Shown: positions 43,887-51,604 of the stretch, piece after piece
How positions within the stretch are numbered: the first letter of the stretch is position 1
Layout: each line of letters starts with the position of its first letter
Source: Deltaproteobacteria bacterium YD0425bin51
GTDB taxonomy: Bacteria > Desulfobacterota > Desulfobacteria > Desulfobacterales > YD0425bin51
Direction of reading: 5' to 3'
Length of the DNA: 64,000 bases
NCBI GenBank assembly: GCA_002753225.1
Contig: PDZS01000003.1
Coordinates: 62,001-126,000 of the forward strand
Program-made: the position numbers and the translations under genes
The notes under the pieces: model-generated
The model's database searches: none
What the model was told of the DNA's origin: nothing
What the model saw: only the letters and a program-made list of their open reading frames with translations

Positions 43887-44164
43887 ATATTTACTTCTCC
43901 TTCATATTCAGTTTTTTCAACAATATCTATCCCTTTTGCAGTAATTGTAGCCATTGCCGCAATATAAGGAGGGCAATCGCTAGATTTTCCTAACTCTACA
44001 TATCCACACTTTTCAAGATAAACTATATTCCAATTCAATTCTTTTGGTGTTATATTACATTCTTCTTCCAACTGTTTTAATTCCATCGAAGCATAAGGAT
44101 ATTCTTTAAAATTTTCATAAAGTATTTTCAAGAGACATTTTCTAAGTTTTATATAATTAGACAT
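43877..44164 (-). CDS. Small winged-helix-like protein (95 aa), function unknown
   Basis: 95 residues from the ATG at 44164, beginning MSNYIKLRKCLLKILYEN. A longer in-frame start at 44347 would add a hydrophobic 61-residue leader overlapping the FIST-kinase gene and its promoter; it was rejected because GAGG lies upstream of 44164. The body (ELKQLEEECNITPKELNWNI, then VYLEKCGYVELGKSSDCPPY and ITAKGIDIVEKTEY) follows a helix-turn-helix-plus-wing pattern like small DNA-binding proteins. First gene of a minus-strand operon with the methyltransferase and kinase. Confidence 0.65.
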   Translation of the reverse strand: MSNYIKLRKCLLKILYENFKEYPYASMELKQLEEECNITPKELNWNIVYLEKCGYVELGKSSDCPPYIAAMATITAKGIDIVEKTEYEGEVNICL

Positions 44165-44184
44165 TATTTTTTTGCCTCTATACC

Positions 44185-44200
44185 TGGTATAACTATTGCT
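44185..44200 (+). promoter_or_regulatory. Sigma-54-type promoter of the FIST-kinase gene
   Basis: The plus strand reads TGGTATAACTATTGCT, matching TGGCAYR-N4-TTGCW at 15 of 16 positions (T for the C after GG), with GG and GC 10 bp apart. Predicted start near 44211, about 40 bp before the ATG at 44251. The site lies in a short divergent intergenic region. Confidence 0.68.
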
Positions 44201-44250
44201 GTTATAAAAATATTTGTTTATTAAAATTATAATAAATGGAAAGGGGAGAT

Positions 44251-46392
44251 ATGTGCAATAAAAATATTGAAATTGGGTATGGAATAAGCAAAGAGGAAAG
44301 CTCTTTTTCAGCAGGATTAGAAGCAGCAAAGCAAGCAGCAAGTGCAATAATTACTAATGCTATTTCAGTAGTAGTAGTCTTTGCTTCTGTAAAATATAAT
44401 TTAATTGAACTTATAAAAGGTGTTAAAGAATCTGCCGGCAATTGTCAGTTAATTGGGACAACTACTGCTGGAGAGATATGCAATGGAATGCATCAAAAAA
44501 GTGTAGTTGTTGTAATTATAGCTTCCCCATATATAAAAGTTCACGTTGGGTTAGGAGAAAATGTTTCTAAAAATTTAGAAAACGCTATTTCGCAAGCAAC
44601 AAGAGGTATATCAGCTTTTTTTACTCTTGATGATAATAAAATATGGGAAAAATTAATGTTAGAAGGGAGTTCAGCTCTTTCAATTCTTTTTTCACCAGGA
44701 AATACAAAATATTCAAATTCTAAAAGTTACAATATTTTAGAAGAATTAAAAAGATTATCAATGTCAAAAATGCCAATTTTTGGAGGGTCTTCTGCTGATG
44801 ACTGGAAAATGGAAAAAAATTATGTTCTATTTGATAATGCCTGTTACGAGGATAGCATTCTTATTTCTGTTTTTGAAATAAGTCTTAAGTTTGGAACTGC
44901 ATTTTCTCACGGTTTTATACCTACAAATAATCGAGCAGTTGCAACACGAGTAGAAGAAAATGAAGTTATAGAATTAGACGGAAAGCCTGCAGACGAAGTA
45001 TATTCTAAGCTTATAGGATCTTCAAAAGAAGAACTTATAAATAAGCATCTAACATTTACATCTGGAAAGCCTGCAGGAATTCGCGATCCTTATGGACAGT
45101 ACTCAATTAATATAGCCAGCTTTTTTACTCAAAGAGGAGGTGTAAAATTCTCTCAACCAATTCCAGAAGACTCGGTTTTGACAATTATGAAAGCTGAACC
45201 GTATAATCTTATTTTTGCAGGAAGAGAAGCCTTGCGTAAAGCTGCTCTTAGAGGAGATATTTCAAATAATATAGCTGTAATTTTTGTTTTTTCCTGTGCC
45301 CTTAGATATGGTATTTTAAAAAATAAAGTTGAAGAAGAAATCACCTCCATAAAAAACATGTTCACTGATGCTCCAGTTGTTGGTTTTTACAGCTTTGGAG
45401 AACAGGGTTTAGCTGATGATGGAATAAATAGGCATAATAACGGGGTTATTACAATTCTGGTTATAAGTAAAGAACTATCATATTCTGCTAATGTTTCTGT
45501 TCAAAATAAAATATTACAAAAAAAATTAGAAGAAACCATAGAAAATTATAGAATATCAGAAGAAAAACTAAAAAAGCTTCAGGCTGAATTGGAATATACA
45601 GTTTGCGAAAGAAACGCAGAATTATCTTGCATAACAGATAAGCTTTTCAGAGAGTTTAAAGCAAGAACTAGGTTAGAGGCTGAAATGGAGCAAATAAACA
45701 AAATGCATTCTTTAGGGATATTAGCTAGAGGAATTTCCCATGATTTTAATAATCTACTTAATATTATTATAGGAAATGCTCAGTTAGCTTTGAAGGAAAT
45801 TAGAAAATTTACTATGGCTTATGACTCAATAAATGCAATAATTAGCGCAGGTAAAAAAGCTGGGGAAATAACTAGGCAGGTTCTTACTTTTAGCAGCAAA
45901 GATGGTGAAAAATTATTCCCCACAAGCTTTATCTCTAATGTTAATGATTCTTTAAAATTAATTAAAATGAACTGTAAAAGTAATATAAAAATTATACAAG
46001 AGAACTTATGCAAAAACGATATTGTCATGGCTGCACAAGGTTCGATAAATCAAATTATTTTAAATCTCTGCACAAATGCATTAGATGCTATGAAAGATCA
46101 TGGCGGAATTCTTAGAGTTAACATATCTAATGAAGAAATTCAAAATAAGCTATATGTAAGGTTATCAATAAGCGATACAGGAATAGGTATTAGTCCTGAG
46201 ATAAAAGATCAAATATTTGATCCCTATTTTACGACTAAAGAAGAAGGCAAAGGTACAGGGTTTGGACTTTCAATAGTTTCAGGAATTATTAAAAAACTAA
46301 GTGGCTTGATTTCATTTAATAGCGAGGAAGGTAAGGGGACTGAATTTATAATACATCTGCCAGTGCACAACGTATATAATGAAAGCAAGTAA
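44251..46392 (+). CDS. Histidine kinase with FIST sensory domains
   Basis: 713 residues from the ATG at 44251, chosen because AAGGGGAGA lies just upstream rather than the ATG at 44236. FIST_N at about 25-225 (QLIGTTTAGEICNG, MPIFGGSSADDW) and FIST_C at about 230-395 (VIELDGKPADEVYSKLIG, APVVGFYSFGEQGL, FVFSCALRYGILK). A coiled coil follows to about 470. HisKA contains LARGISHDFNNLLNIIIG (His497), and the ATPase part has LNLCTNALDAMKDHGG, SDTGIGISPEIKDQIFDPYF and GFGLSIVSGIIKKLSG. FIST domains bind small ligands, possibly amino acids. No partner receiver in the same transcript. It ends before a strong terminator. Confidence 0.93.
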   Translation: MCNKNIEIGYGISKEESSFSAGLEAAKQAASAIITNAISVVVVFASVKYNLIELIKGVKESAGNCQLIGTTTAGEICNGMHQKSVVVVIIASPYIKVHVGLGENVSKNLENAISQATRGISAFFTLDDNKIWEKLMLEGSSALSILFSPGNTKYSNSKSYNILEELKRLSMSKMPIFGGSSADDWKMEKNYVLFDNACYEDSILISVFEISLKFGTAFSHGFIPTNNRAVATRVEENEVIELDGKPADEVYSKLIGSSKEELINKHLTFTSGKPAGIRDPYGQYSINIASFFTQRGGVKFSQPIPEDSVLTIMKAEPYNLIFAGREALRKAALRGDISNNIAVIFVFSCALRYGILKNKVEEEITSIKNMFTDAPVVGFYSFGEQGLADDGINRHNNGVITILVISKELSYSANVSVQNKILQKKLEETIENYRISEEKLKKLQAELEYTVCERNAELSCITDKLFREFKARTRLEAEMEQINKMHSLGILARGISHDFNNLLNIIIGNAQLALKEIRKFTMAYDSINAIISAGKKAGEITRQVLTFSSKDGEKLFPTSFISNVNDSLKLIKMNCKSNIKIIQENLCKNDIVMAAQGSINQIILNLCTNALDAMKDHGGILRVNISNEEIQNKLYVRLSISDTGIGISPEIKDQIFDPYFTTKEEGKGTGFGLSIVSGIIKKLSGLISFNSEEGKGTEFIIHLPVHNVYNESK

Positions 46393-46474
46393 AGATTTAA
46401 GCAAATTGGAATTACTAATATAAGTAGTTATTAGGATATTATTCATAAAGTGATAACAACGAGGGGAATTAAAT

Positions 46475-46505
46475 AAAAAAGGCGGGCATTTTGCCCGCCT
46501 TTTTT
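46475..46505. terminator. Strong bidirectional rho-independent terminator
   Basis: GGCGGGCA (46481-46488) pairs with TGCCCGCC (46492-46499) around a TTT loop, flanked by six A on the left and six T on the right, so it works in both directions. It separates the FIST-kinase gene from the convergent lipase gene. Confidence 0.93.
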
Positions 46506-46518
46506 ATTATTTGTAATA

Positions 46519-47463
46519 TTATAATCCAGCATTTTTTAAACGGTTAACATGATCTCTAATTACTGTTACAGGATCAGCTGTAAATGGACCGCGTATGCTT
46601 AATACTTGATTTACTTCATCAGCATGATTCCATGGATACTCTCCAATAAAAGTTCCAAACTTAGCGCCTGCTACTGGAACTGCACCATCGTTTGCGCCTC
46701 CACCTTTAGCTGAAGTTATCCCTCCCATTGTCACAAAAAGAATTTCTAAAGGGTCTAAGATGTTTGTTAAAGGACTATTTCCAGTGTATGAATAATATTT
46801 AATCAAATTACCATTTACAGTCTCTTGAGGGGCACCGTTCACTCCTGCACATGGATATTTTGCGTTAAACTCAGTTACTCCTTTTGTTGAAATAGAATAC
46901 ATTGCTGCCCTTGAATTTTGATCTTGAGGCTTTCCTGTAAGCCAATCTATGATAGTTCCCTCTAAATTTATTACTCCTGTAGCAACAGTTTGTACACCTG
47001 GAGGAAGGGATAATAAGAAATCAGCTATTTGCGCACCTTTATGAATACCTGCAATTGTGGTAACTGAAGCTACTAAATCTGGGCGCTTATAAGCAGCATA
47101 TCTGCATGTTATTGAACCATGACTGTGTCCTATAAGATTAACTTTTGCTTTACCTGTATATTTTAAGAAATCTTGAATTTGTAATATTAATGCATCTCCT
47201 CTCTGTTCTGTGCTATTCCATGCTGATATATTGGCAGCTCTTACACTAGCACCTCCATCCTGTAACGCTTCAACCATTTTATACCAATATCCATAGAATC
47301 CTAACAGATCATCAAAACCAGATACTCCATGAACAAGCATTACTGGATAATTAGTTTGAGTATACCCAGTAGATTTTGTTCCTCCAGCAAATGCGATTGA
47401 TGAAAAAATAAAAATTGAACAAATAAAAAATACTGCTAACTTTGAAATTTTTAGCTTCCTCAT
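46519..47463 (-). CDS. Secreted triacylglycerol lipase
   Basis: 314 residues. N-terminal signal peptide (LAVFFICSIFIFSSIAFA), mature part from about residue 27. Alpha/beta hydrolase of the Pseudomonas lipase family: MLVHGVSGFDDLLG (oxyanion region), NLIGHSHGSITCRYAAYKRP with Ser114 as nucleophile, Asp in NDGAVPVAGAKFG, and His in WNHADEVNQVLSIRG. Calcium-binding features of the family were not confirmed. Folding of this group needs a Lif chaperone, and a foldase gene lies directly upstream at 47664-48605. Its own leader carries a sigma-54-type promoter, so expression is probably activator-controlled. Confidence 0.92.
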   Translation of the reverse strand: MRKLKISKLAVFFICSIFIFSSIAFAGGTKSTGYTQTNYPVMLVHGVSGFDDLLGFYGYWYKMVEALQDGGASVRAANISAWNSTEQRGDALILQIQDFLKYTGKAKVNLIGHSHGSITCRYAAYKRPDLVASVTTIAGIHKGAQIADFLLSLPPGVQTVATGVINLEGTIIDWLTGKPQDQNSRAAMYSISTKGVTEFNAKYPCAGVNGAPQETVNGNLIKYYSYTGNSPLTNILDPLEILFVTMGGITSAKGGGANDGAVPVAGAKFGTFIGEYPWNHADEVNQVLSIRGPFTADPVTVIRDHVNRLKNAGL

Positions 47464-47527
47464 ATAATCCCCCTTTTTTAATTTTTAATTATGTTTTTTA
47501 ATTATTATTTATTTATTTAGAAATATA

Positions 47528-47543
47528 AGCATTTTTCATGCCA
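47528..47543 (-). promoter_or_regulatory. Sigma-54-type promoter of the lipase gene
   Basis: The minus strand reads TGGCATGAAAAATGCT, matching TGGCAYR-N4-TTGCW at 15 of 16 positions (A for the first T before TGC), GG and GC 10 bp apart. Start near 47517, about 54 bp before the lipase ATG, which has a GGGGG site. A weaker TTGACA-N17-TTATTT pair lies further upstream (47585-47613). Pseudomonas lipA is also sigma-54-dependent, which supports the reading. Confidence 0.75.
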
Positions 47544-47663
47544 TAGGGTAGATGTTTAATGTTGTGCAATATTATCAATAAGTTAAATAATTCAAGACTT
47601 CTCTGCTTGTCAATTTTTATTGCTAATATGGCAACTTATTTTTCTATTAGTTCTTTTATTGTG

Positions 47664-48605
47664 TTAGTTTTTATTTTCTCTTTCTTTATCTAATTCTGAT
47701 AATCTTTCTGCAACTTCAGGCCCTAATGTTTTTGTTCGTAATGCCTTAATTTCCTCAATACTTGCACCCTGTTTCTTTAAACGTTCTACTTCTTTTTCTA
47801 GTTCTATTCTTTCTCTCTCGCTTTTTCTATTCATTTTATAAGACTCTGGAAGTTCCTCTTCAAATTGAATAATTTTAGCCTCTTTCTCGGCATCACTAAG
47901 TGTTTTATCTTCTTTTAAAGCCATACATTTTAAAGTAAACTTATCATATGCTTCTTCTTCAGCAAAAAATGCTTCAGCAACTTTTGGCTGCATAGTTTCT
48001 TTTCTTACAGATATTCTTTGTTCTAAAATTTTTTCAAGTCTTTCTTGATTATCCTTAATATCTGCAAGGCTGCTTTGCTTTTCTACCTCCCCTAATCTGG
48101 ATTTATATTTAAAATAGGAGTCTAAAATATCAGAAGCTTCTTTTGCAGCTTCTTTAGGAAGCTTATTTTGAATATATTCTTCAATTCGTCCTCTAATAGT
48201 TTCAATAGGTTCTTCTCCACTAGCTGATAAAAAATATTCGAAGCAATAACGTATATCTTTGTTGATTATTAATTTGCCGCTATCGTCAACTACTAAATTG
48301 CCATCTATTTCAGTACCTTTCAGAGAATTTGGAAGATTGCCATATTTAGACTTATAATCTGTTGTTTTAATGGTTGGTTCTGAAGATTTCATATTATTAG
48401 ATGTTGCTTTAGTCTCTGATTTTAGCTCTTTTTTAGGAGTATTCATCTCGTCGATTTTTTTGCTTACTATTTCTGGTTGTGATAAAGTGGCTTGAGGAGT
48501 TTCTTTTGGTCCAGAAACTTTATTTATAAACAAATAAAATAATACTATTATGACTATAAGTCCTGTTATGTTAACAACCGTTAAGAAAACAATTTTTTTA
48601 TTCAT
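47664..48605 (-). CDS. lifO: Lipase-specific foldase (Lif, lipase chaperone)
   Basis: 313 residues. N-terminal membrane anchor (VVNITGLIVIIVLFYLFINK), then a Ser/Thr/Lys-rich flexible segment and a helical domain. The Lif signature RxxFDYxLSAxGE appears as RYCFEYFLSASGEEP at about residue 120, followed by IRGRIEEYIQNKLPKEAAKE and later helical, charged repeats. It folds the secreted lipase in the periplasm. It precedes the lipase gene rather than following it as in many Pseudomonas operons, and its start overlaps the MFS stop by 4 bp (ATGA). Confidence 0.87.
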   Translation of the reverse strand: MNKKIVFLTVVNITGLIVIIVLFYLFINKVSGPKETPQATLSQPEIVSKKIDEMNTPKKELKSETKATSNNMKSSEPTIKTTDYKSKYGNLPNSLKGTEIDGNLVVDDSGKLIINKDIRYCFEYFLSASGEEPIETIRGRIEEYIQNKLPKEAAKEASDILDSYFKYKSRLGEVEKQSSLADIKDNQERLEKILEQRISVRKETMQPKVAEAFFAEEEAYDKFTLKCMALKEDKTLSDAEKEAKIIQFEEELPESYKMNRKSERERIELEKEVERLKKQGASIEEIKALRTKTLGPEVAERLSELDKERENKN

Positions 48606-49765
48606 ACATTCACCTTTTTAGTTGAAAAGTTAAAATAAATAAAGGGTATAATTAGCAATAAAGTTAAAAACCCGCTTATCCAAAACGGGAAATAATAGCC
48701 AAAATTTTCACCAATAGGACTATAAATAAGCGAACCAACAACATAGCCAATCATTGTTGAAAAACTTATCAAACCGGCATTCCCGCCTAAATGTTCCAGG
48801 GAAGCGAGAGTTGCAATTCCATAATACATTATAACAAATATAAACCCATCTCCTATTCCATGAATCATACGAAAAGCAATTGAAGTATAAATAGGGGTAA
48901 ACGTCATTCCAATATGACCAATACCTGACGTAAAAAGTCCATACATTGCTAATCTTCTTATACTAAAGCCCTTGCTTATAAGGTTCCCTGAGATAACTAT
49001 AGCTATAATAATTGCAATAAATTCAGATGAGATATATAATCCAAGTCCGTGCATAGACAGATTTAAATCTTTTCTTAAAAAAAGACTATAGCATGTCTGT
49101 TCTGCACCCCAATGAGTTGCAAACAGAAGCAACCATATTGCAAACAGGATAAATTTTTTATTTGAAAAATAAGCCTTGTAATCAGATATTTTTACTTTTG
49201 CAAGTTTTGTTTTAGCTAAAAACATAGAAGGTATTATTAAAATAAAGCATATTACGCCAATAATCATAAGAGTATATTTAAAGTCTAATTTTGATATTAA
49301 AAACCCAGAAAAAATTGCTCCTATAGTAAATCCTGCATATCTCCAACCCTGATAAAAGCCTATCCTTAAACCTAATGCTTTTGATGCGTCAACTTTAAAA
49401 AATTGGACATCCATACTTAATCTAAATATCCAGTTAGAAAGAGACCATGTTATGAAAATTAATAATACCCAAATAAATGATTTGGCAATACCTAATAATA
49501 TAAATGTTAATCCTTGAAAAAACAAACTGAGAATAATTAATGTTCTGCTAGAAATCTTGTCATTGCCGATTCCTGCTGGAAATGCAGCAAGCATTCCAGT
49601 TATGGCGTTTATAGAAAAAAGTATCCCTATTTGATTTCCAGAGAAGTGAAGGTTTTCACTGAAAAATACGGTTAAAAAGAATGCTGAAATTGCAGTTGCA
49701 CCGGTGAAAACAGCATGAATAATTGAAGGGAACCAGTCGGTTGTAATGTTGATCTTTATTATCAC
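48602..49765 (-). CDS. MFS transporter
   Basis: 387 residues, about 12 membrane helices, GTG start adjacent to a GAGGT element, so the exact start is uncertain. Family features: FSENLHFSGNQIGILFSINA in the first helix pair, AFPAGIGNDKISSRTLIILS (motif-A-like loop) and LRIGFYQGWRYAGFTIGAIF. The substrate is unknown. It overlaps lifO by 4 bp, so it is co-transcribed with the lipase foldase, possibly handling a lipid breakdown product (inference). Confidence 0.85.
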   Translation of the reverse strand: MIIKINITTDWFPSIIHAVFTGATAISAFFLTVFFSENLHFSGNQIGILFSINAITGMLAAFPAGIGNDKISSRTLIILSLFFQGLTFILLGIAKSFIWVLLIFITWSLSNWIFRLSMDVQFFKVDASKALGLRIGFYQGWRYAGFTIGAIFSGFLISKLDFKYTLMIIGVICFILIIPSMFLAKTKLAKVKISDYKAYFSNKKFILFAIWLLLFATHWGAEQTCYSLFLRKDLNLSMHGLGLYISSEFIAIIIAIVISGNLISKGFSIRRLAMYGLFTSGIGHIGMTFTPIYTSIAFRMIHGIGDGFIFVIMYYGIATLASLEHLGGNAGLISFSTMIGYVVGSLIYSPIGENFGYYFPFWISGFLTLLLIIPFIYFNFSTKKVNV

Positions 49766-49792
49766 ACCTCACATTTATAAACCAAATAATAT

Positions 49793-49829
49793 AAACCAAG
49801 TGGGGCAATTTTTATTACCCCCTTGGTTT
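49793..49829. terminator. Hairpin downstream of hcp
   Basis: AAACCAAGTGGGG (49793-49805) pairs with CCCCCTTGGTTT (49818-49829) with one bulged or mismatched pair and a 12-base A+T loop. It lies between the hcp stop and the MFS start on the same strand. The trailing T run is poor, so it may terminate hcp weakly. Confidence 0.55.
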
Positions 49830-49842
49830 TAAAGTAAATACA

Positions 49843-51456
49843 TTATCCTAAAATAGCTTTTAAATCTTCATCAGGAGTTTTAATCGGCATAATATTAAAT
49901 TTTTCAACTAGGAAGTTAAGCACATTTGTAGAAATAAAAGCTGGAAGGCTTGGACCTAGTCTTATATTTTTAATCCCAAGATATAATAAAGTAAGGAGTA
50001 TTGCTACAGCTTTCTGCTCATACCAAGAAAGTATCATTGATAAAGGAAGATCATTAACTCCGCAGTTAAATGCTCCTGCTAAGGCTACTGCTATTTGAAT
50101 TGCAGAATAAGCGTCATTACATTGTCCAATGTCTAGAAGTCTTGGTATTCCACCAATATCGCCCAAATCTTTATCAAAGAAACGGAACTTTCCACATGCA
50201 AGGGTTAACACAACGCAATCTTTTGGAATTTTTTCAACAAATTCTGTGTAATAGTTTCTACCGGGTTTTGCACCATCACAGCCTGCAACTAAAAAGAAGT
50301 GTCTAATTGCTTTGTTTTTCACTCCATCAATAACTTTACCTGCAACCTGCATGACTGTATTTCTTGCAAATCCTACCATTACTGTTTTACCCGGCATGTC
50401 TTCTGTGAACCCCTTCATATCCATAGCTTTTTTAATTACAGATGTAAAGTCTTTATTCGCGACATGTGTAACTCCTGGATAGCCAACAAGACCTGTTGTA
50501 AAAATATTATCCTTATAAGTATCTTTTGGTTTTTGGATACAATTTGTTGTCATAACAATTGCACCAGGGAATTCGGAAAATTCTTTTGCTTGATTTTGCC
50601 ACGCTGTTCCATAATGACCATAGAAATGATCATATTTTTTAAGTTCAGGATAACCATGAGTTGGAAGCATTTCTCCATGAGTATATACATAGATCCCTTT
50701 CCCTTTGCTCTGTTTTAATATCTCTTCCAAATCTTTCAGATCATGCCCTGATACTAATATTGCTTTCCCTTTTTTTGTTCCAAGAGGTACCTGAGTTGGA
50801 ACAGGGTGTCCATAAGTGCCGGTATTTCCCGCATCTAAAAGTTCCATAGCCTTTAAATTAGCCTGTCCGCATTTTAATACTAAGCCGACAAGATCGTCAA
50901 GATTTAGATTTGGGTTTAAAGTAGCAGCCAAACCTTCGTAGACAAAATTTGCCACCTCATCATCGTTTTTGCCTAAGATATTTGCGTGGTCTGCATATGC
51001 GCAAACCCCTTTTATTCCATAAGTTAAAATTTGTTTCAATGAATCAAGATCAGCGTTCCCTCCTGACATTGATTTTACGCCTAATTTTTCTCCCTGAGCT
51101 TTAAGTTCGTCCATTGTTTTAGCAGGAACAAAAGAAGCAGGACCGTCACTAAAATCAGATTTAACTTTTAACTTAAGCTCATCTCTTAATTTCACGCATT
51201 GGTTAATTAATTTTACGAACCGTTCTGGATCAAAATCAACATTAGTTAATGTTGAAAATACTGCTTCATAAGTAAATTTGTCTATGGCATCATCTTTTAT
51301 TTTGAGTTTTCGAGCTTCTAGGGCAACTAAAGATAAACCCTTTAATGCATAAATTAGCAAATCCTGTAATGTCGCAACATCATGATTTTTACCGCAAACA
51401 CCAACCTGGGTGCATCCTTGACCTTTTGCTGTTTGTTCACATTGATAGCAAAACAT
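49843..51456 (-). CDS. hcp: Hybrid cluster protein (hydroxylamine reductase)
   Basis: 537 residues, the length of the anaerobe-type enzyme. The N-terminus has four Cys as CxxC-x8-C-x5-C (residues 3, 6, 15 and 21), the compact spacing of class I/III enzymes. Later motifs: GIKGVCAYADHA, NTGTYGHPVPTQVPLGTKKG, HGEMLPTHGYPELKKYDHFYGHYGTAWQNQ, FFLVAGCDGAKPGRNYYTEF, LTLACGKFRFFD and SWYEQKAVAILLTLLYLGIK, which carry the 4Fe-2S-2O cluster ligands. It reduces nitric oxide or hydroxylamine in nitrosative stress. An FNR/HcpR-like palindrome lies about 95 bp upstream. Confidence 0.95.
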   Translation of the reverse strand: MFCYQCEQTAKGQGCTQVGVCGKNHDVATLQDLLIYALKGLSLVALEARKLKIKDDAIDKFTYEAVFSTLTNVDFDPERFVKLINQCVKLRDELKLKVKSDFSDGPASFVPAKTMDELKAQGEKLGVKSMSGGNADLDSLKQILTYGIKGVCAYADHANILGKNDDEVANFVYEGLAATLNPNLNLDDLVGLVLKCGQANLKAMELLDAGNTGTYGHPVPTQVPLGTKKGKAILVSGHDLKDLEEILKQSKGKGIYVYTHGEMLPTHGYPELKKYDHFYGHYGTAWQNQAKEFSEFPGAIVMTTNCIQKPKDTYKDNIFTTGLVGYPGVTHVANKDFTSVIKKAMDMKGFTEDMPGKTVMVGFARNTVMQVAGKVIDGVKNKAIRHFFLVAGCDGAKPGRNYYTEFVEKIPKDCVVLTLACGKFRFFDKDLGDIGGIPRLLDIGQCNDAYSAIQIAVALAGAFNCGVNDLPLSMILSWYEQKAVAILLTLLYLGIKNIRLGPSLPAFISTNVLNFLVEKFNIMPIKTPDEDLKAILG

Positions 51457-51550
51457 AATTTTTTCCTTTCTTTTAGAAAATTAATAATTTATTTAAGTCT
51501 TCTTGTAATTGATTTTGATTTCTTTATACCTTATAAAAGGAAATATTTCT

Positions 51551-51564
51551 TTGACATAAATCAA
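51551..51564. promoter_or_regulatory. FNR/HcpR-like operator between hcp and ettA
   Basis: TTGACATAAATCAA is a near-palindrome with half-sites TTGA-N6-TCAA, the pattern bound by FNR/CRP-family regulators including HcpR, which controls hcp in anaerobes. It is centred about 101 bp upstream of the hcp ATG and about 47 bp before ettA. The A+T context makes a chance match possible. Confidence 0.55.
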
Positions 51565-51604
51565 AAAATCAAAAAAATTTTTAAAAAAAGGACTTAAAAT
51601 TAAT

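Noticed and set aside
50299..50718. 139-codon open frame on the plus strand inside hcp
   Set aside because: Cys/Phe/Ile-rich shadow of the hcp coding strand.
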